From contig NZ_WWCU01000038.1 of the NCBI RefSeq assembly GCF_009857595.1, forward strand, positions 1-60,045: 60,045 nucleotides of DNA, given 5' to 3'. The notes beneath the pieces are model-generated. The model saw nothing but the letters and a program-made list of their open reading frames with translations, was not told the origin of the DNA and ran no database searches. Position numbers and translations under genes: made by a program. Below, piece after piece: positions 23,120 through 31,220 of this stretch (position 1 is the stretch's first letter; each line of letters begins with the position of its first letter). The stretch is from Pseudoduganella aquatica. GTDB lineage: Bacteria > Pseudomonadota > Gammaproteobacteria > Burkholderiales > Burkholderiaceae_D.

Positions 23120-23866
23120 ATGAAAACCGTACTGATTACCGGATGCTCCTCGGGCTATGGCCTGGAAACCGCGCGCCATTTCCACGCCCAGGGCTGGAAC
23201 GTTATCGCCACCATGCGCACGCCGCGCGAGGACTTGCTGCCGCGCAGCGAACGCATGCGGGTGCTGGCGCTGGACGTTACCAGCGCCGACAGCATTGCTG
23301 CGGCGCTTGAAGCGAGCGGGCCGATCGATGTGCTGGTGAACAACGCGGGCATCGGCTTGTTCGGCGCATTCGAGGCCACGCCGATGGCTACGGTGCGCGA
23401 GGTGTTCGACACCAATACCTTTGGCACGATGGCGATGACGCAGGCCGTGCTGCCGCAGTTCCGCACCCGCCGGTCGGGCGTGGTGGTGAATGTGACTTCC
23501 AGCGCCGTACTGGCGCCCATGCCGCTGGTGGCGGCCTACACCGCCAGCAAGATGGCGGTGGAAGGCTTTACCGCGTCGCTGGCGTTTGAGCTGGAAGGCT
23601 TTGGCCTGCAAGTCAAGCTGGTGCAGCCGGGCTATGGCCCCAGCACCGCATTCACCGCGAACACCGGCGCGCGCCTGGAGGGATTGATACCGGAAGCCTA
23701 CGCGCCGTATGCGCAGAGCGTTTTCGCCGCGTTCACGCAGCCGGCCGCTGTCACCACGGAGGGGGATGTGGCGCAGCAGGTCTGGCGCGCTGCGAATGAT
23801 ACGTCCGGCCGGCTGCGCTTTGCTGCGGGCGCAGATGCGGTGGCGCTGGCAGGAGCCCAAGCCTAG
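23120..23866 (+). CDS. Short-chain dehydrogenase/reductase, divergent to AraC regulator
   Basis: A 248-residue classical SDR. The cofactor motif is TGCSSGYG (residues 8-15), NNAG follows in the middle, and the catalytic Ser with Y-T-A-S-K is visible in SSAVLAPMPLVAAYTASKMAVEGF. The enzyme probably uses NADP(H) and oxidises or reduces an unknown alcohol or ketone. The start at 23120 is chosen because MKTVLITG begins the Rossmann strand; an in-frame start at 23087 adds an unlike leader. It lies divergent to the AraC-type gene at 22029-23018, which probably regulates it. Confidence 0.9.
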   Translation: MKTVLITGCSSGYGLETARHFHAQGWNVIATMRTPREDLLPRSERMRVLALDVTSADSIAAALEASGPIDVLVNNAGIGLFGAFEATPMATVREVFDTNTFGTMAMTQAVLPQFRTRRSGVVVNVTSSAVLAPMPLVAAYTASKMAVEGFTASLAFELEGFGLQVKLVQPGYGPSTAFTANTGARLEGLIPEAYAPYAQSVFAAFTQPAAVTTEGDVAQQVWRAANDTSGRLRFAAGADAVALAGAQA

Positions 23867-23912
23867 CTTGCGCGCAGGGACTGGGGCGGGCGCATCCCGC
23901 CGCTGCCGGGTC

Positions 23913-24665
23913 TTATGGACCCAGGCCTTTTCCCGGGAGCGAGGCGTCTTCGCTGCGCCAGCGTGCGGCGTCGCTCATGACGCTGCCCAGCAGGACCGAG
24001 ATGGGGCGGGCGATGCTGCGCGTGATGGCCCAGGCCAGCAGTATGCCGCCCAGCACCGACAGGCCGGCCAGTGCGCCCAACATCAGCCGCGCGTGCGTGG
24101 CCGCCTCTTTGCTGGCGGCCACCACCATTTCGTTCTGCTGGGTCTGGATTTGCGCCAGCCGGGACAGCGCCGCGTTCCAGCGCGCCTGTATCGGCGCCAA
24201 CTGCGTGACGATGAGCGTGGTGGCTTTGCTGCTGGCGTGCTGCTGGGCGGCGCTGATGATGTCTTCGATTAGCGTTTCCGAGGCGCTGGCCGCGTTGTCG
24301 GCATCGCGCAGCGCCTGCAGCTCATCCTCGCTGGCGGACGACTCCGCCAGCATATTCTTCAGGGCGGCCTGCTCCGTTGAATACGCCTTGTCGGCCAGGT
24401 CAATCTGGCGGATTTCGGCGCTGATGTCGTTGTCCTTGCTCAGCAGGACGGCATTGCGCAGCGCGACCATGCGCTCGGCCAGGGCCATCTGCATGGCCGA
24501 CGCCAGGGCTGCCTCGCGCTGGTTGACGCGGGTGATCTCGTCGAGGTTGGCCTGCATCAGGTCCATGCGGTTCAGGCCGTAGGCGGCGGTGGCCGCCAGC
24601 AGGGCGATCTGGATGGTAAAGGCCAGGGCCAGCTTGGTACCAATGCGTAAATGTGCGGTTTTCAT
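23913..24665 (-). CDS. Truncated methyl-accepting chemotaxis protein (sensor half only)
   Basis: The 250-residue product has an N-terminal membrane segment (about 10-31), a periplasmic four-helix-bundle ligand domain (about 35-190) and a second membrane segment (about 193-212), followed by the first residues of a HAMP domain (TRSIARPISVLL). Then the sequence leaves the family pattern and stops at GKGLGP. The whole cytoplasmic signalling domain, normally another 250-300 residues, is missing. GGGAAG before the ATG gives a good start. The protein may still reach the membrane but cannot signal to CheA/CheW by itself. I consider it a 3'-truncated gene. Confidence 0.8.
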   Translation of the reverse strand: MKTAHLRIGTKLALAFTIQIALLAATAAYGLNRMDLMQANLDEITRVNQREAALASAMQMALAERMVALRNAVLLSKDNDISAEIRQIDLADKAYSTEQAALKNMLAESSASEDELQALRDADNAASASETLIEDIISAAQQHASSKATTLIVTQLAPIQARWNAALSRLAQIQTQQNEMVVAASKEAATHARLMLGALAGLSVLGGILLAWAITRSIARPISVLLGSVMSDAARWRSEDASLPGKGLGP

Positions 24666-24865
24666 GGCTTCCCTTCCTGCGCCGGTGCGCAGTACTGAAC
24701 TAAGGTATTAGCTCGGCGAGGGTGGGGCCGGATGGAGAAAGGCAGCGCAGGCGCTGCCGTGTCGTGACAGAAGTCGGGAAACGACGGAATTCTGGTGAGG
24801 CAATGCAGCCATCGTAGCACAATTTTCTGTACGGAAACGAGAGGGCTGTGGCTGCCTGCCGACAC

Positions 24866-26200
24866 TCAGGGGCGCTTGACCGCCAGCGACTGCCAGCCGG
24901 CCTTGGGCGACATGTCCGCCAGATTCCAATCGTCCGCCACGAAGGCTTTGCGGGTGGGCGCGTAGGCCGGATAGCCGGACGACTGCGCTTCGCTGTCGAC
25001 AATGTTGCCGCGCCCTTCGGCCACGTCGGACAGGATTTTGAAGTCGATGGCGTCGCGCTGCCAAGAGCGCATGCCGGCGCTGGCGTAGATCACGCTTTCC
25101 AGGCCCTGGGCCGGCAGCGGCGCCAGGCCGGGCGGCAGGTAGGGCTGGTCCGCCTGGATCACCCGGGCGGTGTCGGCGGTGTAGCGGCCCATCATGGGCA
25201 GCGGCTCGCCGTTGGCATCAACGGCAATATTGTCCTGCATGAACAGGCTGACGTCGCCCGAGCCGCCCAGGCTGAACAGCGGCGTCTTGGGGCTGGTGTC
25301 CGGCCCGCCGCGCAGCACGTTGCCCACCACCGTCACGGCGCCGGTGCGCGGCGCGCGCTCGCCCCACTCGTGGGCGATCAGATTGTAGTGAACCGCGCGC
25401 TTGCCCGGGTTGTGGATCAGGTTGTTGACCACGGCGACCTTGGCGCCGCCCTTCACCAGCGGGTTGCGTTCGACGTTGGACGAATACAGATTGCCGTACA
25501 GGAGGATCTGCTCGGCGTTGTCGTGGATCAGCGTGCCTTTGGAATGTTCACCCTTGCCGTGGGCGGAATTGCGCAGGCCTTCGGCGATGATGTTGTGGCT
25601 GTAGGTGACGCGGTGCGAGGTGCCGTTCGGCCAGTCTTCCGGCGTCTTGCCGTTGAAGCGCGCGCCGGAGGCGGACAGGTTTTCGTCGGTGGCCCAGCTG
25701 AAGCTGCAATGGTCGACGATGACGTTGCTGGCGCCGCTGGTGGACAGGCCGTCGACCTCCCAGCCGCTCTTTTTCGGCTTGCCGTTTTCGCCGGGGCGCA
25801 CGGCGATGTGCTGCACGATCACGTCGCTCGCCGAGACCGACAGGCCGCCCCGGATCAGCGTAATGCCGGGATGGGGCGCGGTCTGGCCGGCCACCGTGAC
25901 GTGGGGCTTGCGGATGTTCAGGCTGGCGCCTTGCAGGTCGATCACGCCGCCCACTTCGAACACGATGATGCGGGCGCCGTCGGTGGCCAGCGCGGCGGCC
26001 AGGGAGCCTTCGCCGCCGGCGTTCAGATTGGTCACGCGCACGATAGCGCCGCCGGCGCCGCCCTTGGTGTCGGCGGCCCAGCCGCGCACGTCTATCGCGG
26101 CCCGGTCCATGCCGCTTGCCGAGGCGGAGGGATGGGCGGTCAGGGAGCAGGCGCCCATGGCAAGGGCGAGGGCGATCTTACGGATGGCGGGCAGCTTCAT
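24866..26200 (-). CDS. Pectate lyase, polysaccharide lyase family 1-like
   Basis: A 444-residue exported parallel beta-helix protein with a signal peptide (about 1-29). Family 1 features include the GGAGGAIVRVTNLNAGGEGSLAAAL start, GGVIDLQG, PHVTVAGQTAP, DVIVQHIAVRPG and NVIVDHCSFSWATDENLS. It should cleave polygalacturonan or a related pectin backbone by beta-elimination, leaving unsaturated ends. It is the third gene of an operon read from the right (GH105, GH43, PL1), 11 bases after the GH43 gene. Unsaturated products from this enzyme would be substrates for the GH105 enzyme. The exact polymer is inferred. Confidence 0.88.
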   Translation of the reverse strand: MKLPAIRKIALALAMGACSLTAHPSASASGMDRAAIDVRGWAADTKGGAGGAIVRVTNLNAGGEGSLAAALATDGARIIVFEVGGVIDLQGASLNIRKPHVTVAGQTAPHPGITLIRGGLSVSASDVIVQHIAVRPGENGKPKKSGWEVDGLSTSGASNVIVDHCSFSWATDENLSASGARFNGKTPEDWPNGTSHRVTYSHNIIAEGLRNSAHGKGEHSKGTLIHDNAEQILLYGNLYSSNVERNPLVKGGAKVAVVNNLIHNPGKRAVHYNLIAHEWGERAPRTGAVTVVGNVLRGGPDTSPKTPLFSLGGSGDVSLFMQDNIAVDANGEPLPMMGRYTADTARVIQADQPYLPPGLAPLPAQGLESVIYASAGMRSWQRDAIDFKILSDVAEGRGNIVDSEAQSSGYPAYAPTRKAFVADDWNLADMSPKAGWQSLAVKRP

Positions 26201-26211
26201 GGTTCTCCAGT

Positions 26212-27828
26212 TCAAGGCAGGGCACGGTAGACGAGGTTGGTGAAACGGACTTTGCCCTTCCCGGCGGCGTAGATGGCGGGACGCAGGCTCATGAAGCCGT
26301 AAGCGGTGTTGTGGTTGTAGCCGGACACTTCCATCTGCACGCCGTATTTGTGCCAGGTCTTGCCCTGGTCGGTGCTGGTGTGGATGGTCAGGATGTGGCG
26401 GTCGTTGGTGACGCGCATGCGCAGCTTGTTGGCCATGCCGGCCGGCTTGCCGCCGCGCGGCTGGTCCATGCCGTAGCGGTGCAGGATGAAGCCGTCCTTG
26501 TTCACGCCGACGCCGGCGTACAGCTTGTCGTTGTAGAACAGCAGGGCGCCCGCCTGCGCGCCGGGGTCGAAATCGATGTCCACCTCGAACTGGTAAGCCT
26601 GGTCGCCGGCAAGGAAGGTGAGCGGCGAGCTGTCGGCTGGCGAGCCGCCTTTCGCGTCCAGTTCCAGCAGGCCGTCGCGGTAGCGCACGCGCTTGTTTTC
26701 GTCCACGCCGCCACGGAAGAAGCTCCATTGCAGGCCGAATTTATTGCTGGAGAAATCGTCGGACAACGCCATGCCGTGCTGGACCGCGCTGCCGCCCGCC
26801 GGCTTGGGGATGGGCTTGCCGGCATCAAAGGCGGCGGCCTTGAACCAGCCGTCGCTGGTCCATTCGATAGGTGCCAGCAAGGCTTGGCGGCCAAGGGCGT
26901 GGAAGCCGTTCTCGTAGCCGTGGTACATCATGTACCAGCCGGACTTGCCCGGTCCCTCGACCAGCGTTGCGTGCCCCTTGGACCACCATTTTTCCGCCGC
27001 CGATTCTGTGCGGATAATGGGGTTGTAGGGTGAGTTCTCCCAAGGCCCGTGGATGGACCTGGAGCGTGCCGACACCACCATGTGGCCGGTGGGCGGACCG
27101 GCCGTGCCGCCCAGGGCCAGCGTCATGTAGAAGTAGTCGCCGTGGCGCGTCATCTTCGGGCCTTCCTGGGCGTAGCCTTCCACGTCCCACTCTTCCGGGT
27201 ATTTCCAGCCGTCGTAGACGTGCTGCACCGGCCCGGCGATTTTCAGGCCGTCGTCGGACAGCTGGACGCGGTCGCCGTGCGACAGGAACAGGTAGCGCTT
27301 GCCGTCCTCGCCGACGATGTGGCCGGGGTCGATGCGGGCATTGTTCAGCGCCACGGGCTCCGACCAGGGGCCGCGTATATTGTCGGCGTGGATGACATAG
27401 ATATTGTTGTTGCCGGGCAGTTTGGCCGGAATGTAGAGGTAGTAGCGGCCGTTGTGCCTGGTCAGCTCGGGCGCCCAGACGCTGCCCACGTATTGCTTCA
27501 GCGCGCTGCCTATCGGTTCCCAGTTCACCAGGTCGCGCGAATGCCAGATCGTCAGGCCGGGGTAGGCCTCGAACGAGGAGAAGGTCATGTAATAGTCGTC
27601 GCCGTCCTTGAGCACGCTGGGATCGGGGTGGTCGCCGGCCATGATGGGGTTCAGGTAGCTGCCATTGCCCAGGTCCGCCTTGCGCTGCTGTTCAACGCCC
27701 CTGGCCCAGTCCTGGCAGTGGCGCAGGAAGGGATTGCCAAGCTCCTTGGTGCAGGGCGCGGTGTTTTGCGCCGCGGCGAACGGTGCGATCGGGGCCGACA
27801 GGGCCAGCAGGACGGCGGCTAAACGCAT
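26212..27828 (-). CDS. Glycoside hydrolase family 43 enzyme with C-terminal beta-sandwich
   Basis: A 538-residue exported enzyme with a signal peptide (about 1-20). The five-bladed propeller (about 58-345) shows the GH43 general base in AGDHPDPSVLKDGDDYYMTFSS, VGSVWAPELTRHNGRYYLY, a modulating Asp in NARIDPGHIV and the acid Glu in YAQEGPKMTRHGDYFY. A DUF1349-like carbohydrate-binding sandwich occupies about 355-538. GH43 members remove arabinose, xylose or galactose side chains, and with the pectin genes around it an arabinan or galactan side-chain role is likely. The specificity is not decided by sequence. It is the middle gene of the operon. Confidence 0.9.
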   Translation of the reverse strand: MRLAAVLLALSAPIAPFAAAQNTAPCTKELGNPFLRHCQDWARGVEQQRKADLGNGSYLNPIMAGDHPDPSVLKDGDDYYMTFSSFEAYPGLTIWHSRDLVNWEPIGSALKQYVGSVWAPELTRHNGRYYLYIPAKLPGNNNIYVIHADNIRGPWSEPVALNNARIDPGHIVGEDGKRYLFLSHGDRVQLSDDGLKIAGPVQHVYDGWKYPEEWDVEGYAQEGPKMTRHGDYFYMTLALGGTAGPPTGHMVVSARSRSIHGPWENSPYNPIIRTESAAEKWWSKGHATLVEGPGKSGWYMMYHGYENGFHALGRQALLAPIEWTSDGWFKAAAFDAGKPIPKPAGGSAVQHGMALSDDFSSNKFGLQWSFFRGGVDENKRVRYRDGLLELDAKGGSPADSSPLTFLAGDQAYQFEVDIDFDPGAQAGALLFYNDKLYAGVGVNKDGFILHRYGMDQPRGGKPAGMANKLRMRVTNDRHILTIHTSTDQGKTWHKYGVQMEVSGYNHNTAYGFMSLRPAIYAAGKGKVRFTNLVYRALP

Positions 27829-27841
27829 ATGCTTGATTCCA

Positions 27842-29038
27842 TTATTTTTCCATGACAGAGGCGGCCATCAGCACGCCGATATAGCCGTGCGGATGGTGTT
27901 TACCTTGCGGTACGGGCACGCTGACCGGACGGATCGCCATATAGGCCTCGTAGTCCTTCTGCACTCCCATGCCCGGCGCGACCGAATTGATTTGCGGTCC
28001 GCCGTCCTGGTAGCGGCTGACCTTGGTCTGCAGTGCCTGCCAGCCGCGCTGCGCCACCGCCGCATAGGCCGGATCGAGCAGTTTCAGGTTGACGCCTTTT
28101 TGCAGCGCATACACCATCATTCCGCTGCCGCTGGTTTCCGGGAAATTTCCGGCCCCGGTAGGCACGTCGAGCACGTCGTACCAGAAGCCGTCGACATGCT
28201 GGGCCGTCTTGATGCCCTGGGCCAGGTTCTGGAACAGGAACAGCAGCTTGCCGTATTGCGGATGGGTGGGCGGCAGGTATTCGAGTACATCGGCCAGCAT
28301 CATCGAATACCAGCCGGACGCGCGCGACCAGAACTGGGAGGAGTTGCCCGTGATCGGATGCGCCCAGGGCTGCTCCTTGCCCCAGTCCCAGCCGTGGTAG
28401 GCCAGTTTGTGGCGCTGATCGAAGGAGCTGGCGGAGACCATCAGGATCTGGCTGGCGGCCAGGTCGAGCAAGGCCGGCTCGTTGGCTACCAGCGCATAGC
28501 GCACCAGGAAGGGGTAAGCCATATACAGGCCGTCCACCGTCATCACGTTCTTGTAGCGCGGCTCGCTCTTGTGCCAATAGCCGCCGTGGGGCGTGCGCAT
28601 GAACGTCGATGGCTGGGCGGCTGTGCCCAGCATCATGTCGCGCATGGTCTTGGCGGCTTGCAGGTATTTTTTGTCGCCTGTCTCCTGGTATAGAAACAGG
28701 CACAGCACGCCCGGATGCATGCCGTCCATGCTCGCATGCAGCGCCTTGATGCTGCCGTCGCTATTGATGAACTGGTCGGCGAAGGCCTGGATGTACTGGA
28801 GATAAGCCTTGTCGCGCGTGCGCCCGTAAATCTTCTCCATCCCGTGCAGGACGACACTGTTCGAATGGTCCCAGCCGTAGTTGCCCATCGCCTCGATGGT
28901 GGGGGTATAGCGCTGCATGATGGCATCCGACACAGCTACCCCGAGCGGCGCCGCAGCATGGGCCGAACAGGCGAACAGCAGGCCAAGCAAAACACAATGC
29001 GCGCGGCGCAGGGCGAAGCGGGGTGAAGCAAGCGTCAT
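27842..29038 (-). CDS. Unsaturated glucuronyl/rhamnogalacturonyl hydrolase, GH105 (GH88-like)
   Basis: The 398-residue exported protein has a signal peptide (about 1-28) and an (alpha/alpha)6-barrel of the GH105 type. Visible landmarks are YGWDHSNSVVLHGMEKIY near the N-terminus, the catalytic-region VDGLYMAYPFL, and WSRASGWYSMMLADVLEYLP. GH105 enzymes remove the unsaturated uronic acid left at the non-reducing end by lyases such as the PL1 enzyme in this operon. It is the first gene of the operon; the next gene starts 13 bases after its stop. Two TTGG-N5-CCA palindromes lie 50-90 bases before its start. Confidence 0.92.
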   Translation of the reverse strand: MTLASPRFALRRAHCVLLGLLFACSAHAAAPLGVAVSDAIMQRYTPTIEAMGNYGWDHSNSVVLHGMEKIYGRTRDKAYLQYIQAFADQFINSDGSIKALHASMDGMHPGVLCLFLYQETGDKKYLQAAKTMRDMMLGTAAQPSTFMRTPHGGYWHKSEPRYKNVMTVDGLYMAYPFLVRYALVANEPALLDLAASQILMVSASSFDQRHKLAYHGWDWGKEQPWAHPITGNSSQFWSRASGWYSMMLADVLEYLPPTHPQYGKLLFLFQNLAQGIKTAQHVDGFWYDVLDVPTGAGNFPETSGSGMMVYALQKGVNLKLLDPAYAAVAQRGWQALQTKVSRYQDGGPQINSVAPGMGVQKDYEAYMAIRPVSVPVPQGKHHPHGYIGVLMAASVMEK

Positions 29039-29088
29039 GGTGCGGCTCCTTCGGACAGGACTTCGAGTATGGCATAGGGAAATTGGGA

Positions 29089-29124
29089 TTGGCTAGTCCA
29101 GTTTTTTGGTTTGGTCAGGCCAAA
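29089..29124. promoter_or_regulatory. Candidate operator pair of the pectin operon
   Basis: Two similar palindromes lie upstream of the GH105 start: TTGG-CTAGT-CCAG at 29089-29101 and a perfect TTTGG-TCAGG-CCAAA at 29110-29124. Both share TTGG-N5-CC(A) and their centres are 22 bases apart, about two helical turns. The pattern recalls operators of FadR-type GntR regulators of uronate metabolism. No regulator gene is adjacent. Confidence 0.4.
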
Positions 29125-29191
29125 ATGCATCATTGCATAAAACGGCTACGGGAAGTGCTCATTGAGGGTGAGTTTTTGCTGGCCCAAAAAC

Positions 29192-29217
29192 TGAAAAGCC
29201 AACCCGGAGGTTGGCTT
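29192..29217 (-). terminator. Rho-independent terminator for the 87-residue protein gene
   Basis: On the minus strand a 9-base-pair stem AAGCCAACC / GGTTGGCTT with a 4-base loop runs into TTTT, 25 bases beyond the stop codon of the gene at 29243-29506. Confidence 0.7.
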
Positions 29218-29242
29218 GCTGGGGCTGCTCGCCTGCGGCGTC

Positions 29243-29506
29243 TTAGTTCGCCATGCCTTTTTGCAGCAAGGCGGTGACGACGGTGCCCACATCGGTGCCT
29301 TGTTCAGCGGCCAGCGCGTTGATCTGGGCTACCAGGTCAGCGTTCAGTTTGGTGGCAAACGGCACCAGGCCCAGCGCCTGGTCGCGGCGGCGCTGCTCGC
29401 GGCGGTCGACCACTTCAGCGACTTTGCCGAATTCGGCAGCGCCGGGCGCGGTCATTTTACCCATCAGCTTCTTGGCGTCGCTTTTTGCCATTCCGGTTTT
29501 TTTCAT
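29243..29506 (-). CDS. Small basic protein of unknown function
   Basis: An 87-residue soluble protein. The N-terminal third is rich in Lys and Met (MKKTGMAKSDAKKLMGKM), then comes EVVDRREQRRRDQALGLVPFATKLNADLVAQINALAAEQGTDVGTVVTALLQKGMAN. The last ~45 residues could form a strand-helix-helix resembling a ribbon-helix-helix DNA-binding unit, but I cannot confirm this. It has its own ribosome binding region (GAAAG) and a strong terminator just downstream, so it is probably a monocistronic gene. Confidence 0.65.
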   Translation of the reverse strand: MKKTGMAKSDAKKLMGKMTAPGAAEFGKVAEVVDRREQRRRDQALGLVPFATKLNADLVAQINALAAEQGTDVGTVVTALLQKGMAN

Positions 29507-29595
29507 GGTGTTTCTTTCGTAGTGTGTAAGGTGGAGGAGGGCAGTGAAAAACGCTAAGCCGTGCGATCTGTGGAATATCCCGCAACGGCCGGATT

Positions 29596-31218
29596 TCAGT
29601 GCGGGGTGCGGCCTTTGTTGATCACTTCCCCCAGTTCGGTAAAATCGAGCGGCTTGACCATATGCGCGTCGAATCCTGCAGCCGTTGTGGCTTCCATATC
29701 GCGCTGCTGCCCCCATCCGGTGGCAGCGATCAGCAAGGTTTGTTCTCCCCATGGCTGTGAACGAATGTGGCGCGCAACTGTGTAGCCATCCATCCCCGGC
29801 AGTCCGATGTCGAGGATGACCACGTCCGGTTGAAATGCCGGGCCGGCCGACAGCGCCGAGGAACCGTCGTAATACTGCGTAACGGAGAATCCCTGCATGG
29901 TGAGGGCCATGCCCAGCAAATCGGCGGCGTCGCGGTTATCGTCAACCACCAGTATGCGCTTTGCCTTGTCGGCCGGAGAAACGGACTGCGGGGTGCTTGC
30001 AGCATTTTGCGCTGAACCGGCGAGAGTGTGCAGGATTTTCGCAGCCAGCGGCAAGCGTAAAACGAACTCGCTGCCGCAGCCTACTCCCTCGCTGAAAACA
30101 TCGATCGTGCCGCCATGCAGTGTGACCAATCCCTTGACCAGGGCCAGCCCGATACCAAGGCCTCCCTGGGAGCGCGCAAGTGCGGGCTCAAGCTGCGAAA
30201 ACATGGTGAACACATTGGCCAGATGATAGGCCGCGATACCGATGCCGGAGTCGCGGACACGGACGGCCGCCTGGCCATTTTCTTCCGCCGCGTCGAACCA
30301 GATGGATCCGCCCTCCGGCGTGTATTTGGCGGCATTGTTGAGCAAGTTGGTCATGATCTGTGTCAAGCGCGTGGGATCCGCATCCACCAGCAAGGGATGG
30401 TCCGGCAGCGTCATGTACAGCCGGTGCGCGCCGGCATCGATCAGCGCCTGCGAAGCTTCAGCCGCCTGGCGCATCAGCTCAGCAATATTGATGCGCTCGC
30501 GCCGCAGCTCGACCCGTCCTTGCGTAATGCGCGAAATGTCCATCAGGTCGTCGACCAGGTGCGACATCTGCTGCATCTGGCGCTCGAACACTGCACGTGC
30601 CCTGAGCAGCTGAGGATCGTCGAGTGGCTTGAGCTTGAAGATTTCCAGCACGTTGCGCAGTGGCGCCAGCGGATTGCGCAGTTCGTGCGCGAGCGTGGCG
30701 AGGAATTCATCTTTCTGGCGATCCGCGCGCGCCAGTTCAGCATTGGCGCGCCCAAGCTCATCCCGATTTTCCTGCAGCGCCTTCTGCGTTTCCTCCAGCG
30801 CGAGCAGCGACGCCTCGGCGTGGCGCCGCGCATGCAGCAACTCCCGCTCATACGCCCGCCGGTCAGTGGCAATGAAGACGGCAAGCTCATCGACAATGCG
30901 ATCGCCTTCCTTGCGCCGGAAGATATTGATCAGGGTAGGCAGCACCGATTTATCGGCATGGCGGATGTCGATCTGTACTTCAGCGACCGACCCTTGCATT
31001 TGCAGCAGTGGCAGCAAATGGGTTTGATGAAATACCTTGCCGCCCATCGTGAACATGTCCTGGATGCGGCGTTTACCCACCAGCTCGTTTTCCGGCAAGC
31101 CCACCCAGCCGCAGAACGTTTGATTGCAGCGGCATATCAGCCCATTCTCGTCGGTCAGCAGCAGTCCGCACGCCGCTCTGTCGTAAAGTCGCTCGTCAGT
31201 GAGGTGAGGACGTTCCAC
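29596..31218 (-). CDS. PAS-containing hybrid histidine kinase, partner of RsbQ-like hydrolase
   Basis: The 540-residue cytoplasmic protein has, in order, a PAS domain (about 10-120), a coiled coil (about 122-170), a HisKA domain with phospho-accepting His178 in LAHELRNPLAPL, a HATPase domain with N-box NLLNNAAKYT (about 291-300) and glycine loops DSGIGI and GGLGIGL, and a C-terminal receiver (about 420-538) whose Asp470 lies in VVILDIGLPGMDG. Start at GTG 31218, 2 bases after the stop of the RsbQ-like gene; longer frames would overlap that gene heavily. In Bacillus RsbQ activates a PAS-phosphatase (RsbP); here the PAS-carrying partner is a kinase. The output partner is not nearby. Confidence 0.88.
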   Translation of the reverse strand: MERPHLTDERLYDRAACGLLLTDENGLICRCNQTFCGWVGLPENELVGKRRIQDMFTMGGKVFHQTHLLPLLQMQGSVAEVQIDIRHADKSVLPTLINIFRRKEGDRIVDELAVFIATDRRAYERELLHARRHAEASLLALEETQKALQENRDELGRANAELARADRQKDEFLATLAHELRNPLAPLRNVLEIFKLKPLDDPQLLRARAVFERQMQQMSHLVDDLMDISRITQGRVELRRERINIAELMRQAAEASQALIDAGAHRLYMTLPDHPLLVDADPTRLTQIMTNLLNNAAKYTPEGGSIWFDAAEENGQAAVRVRDSGIGIAAYHLANVFTMFSQLEPALARSQGGLGIGLALVKGLVTLHGGTIDVFSEGVGCGSEFVLRLPLAAKILHTLAGSAQNAASTPQSVSPADKAKRILVVDDNRDAADLLGMALTMQGFSVTQYYDGSSALSAGPAFQPDVVILDIGLPGMDGYTVARHIRSQPWGEQTLLIAATGWGQQRDMEATTAAGFDAHMVKPLDFTELGEVINKGRTPH

Positions 31219-31220
31219 CT

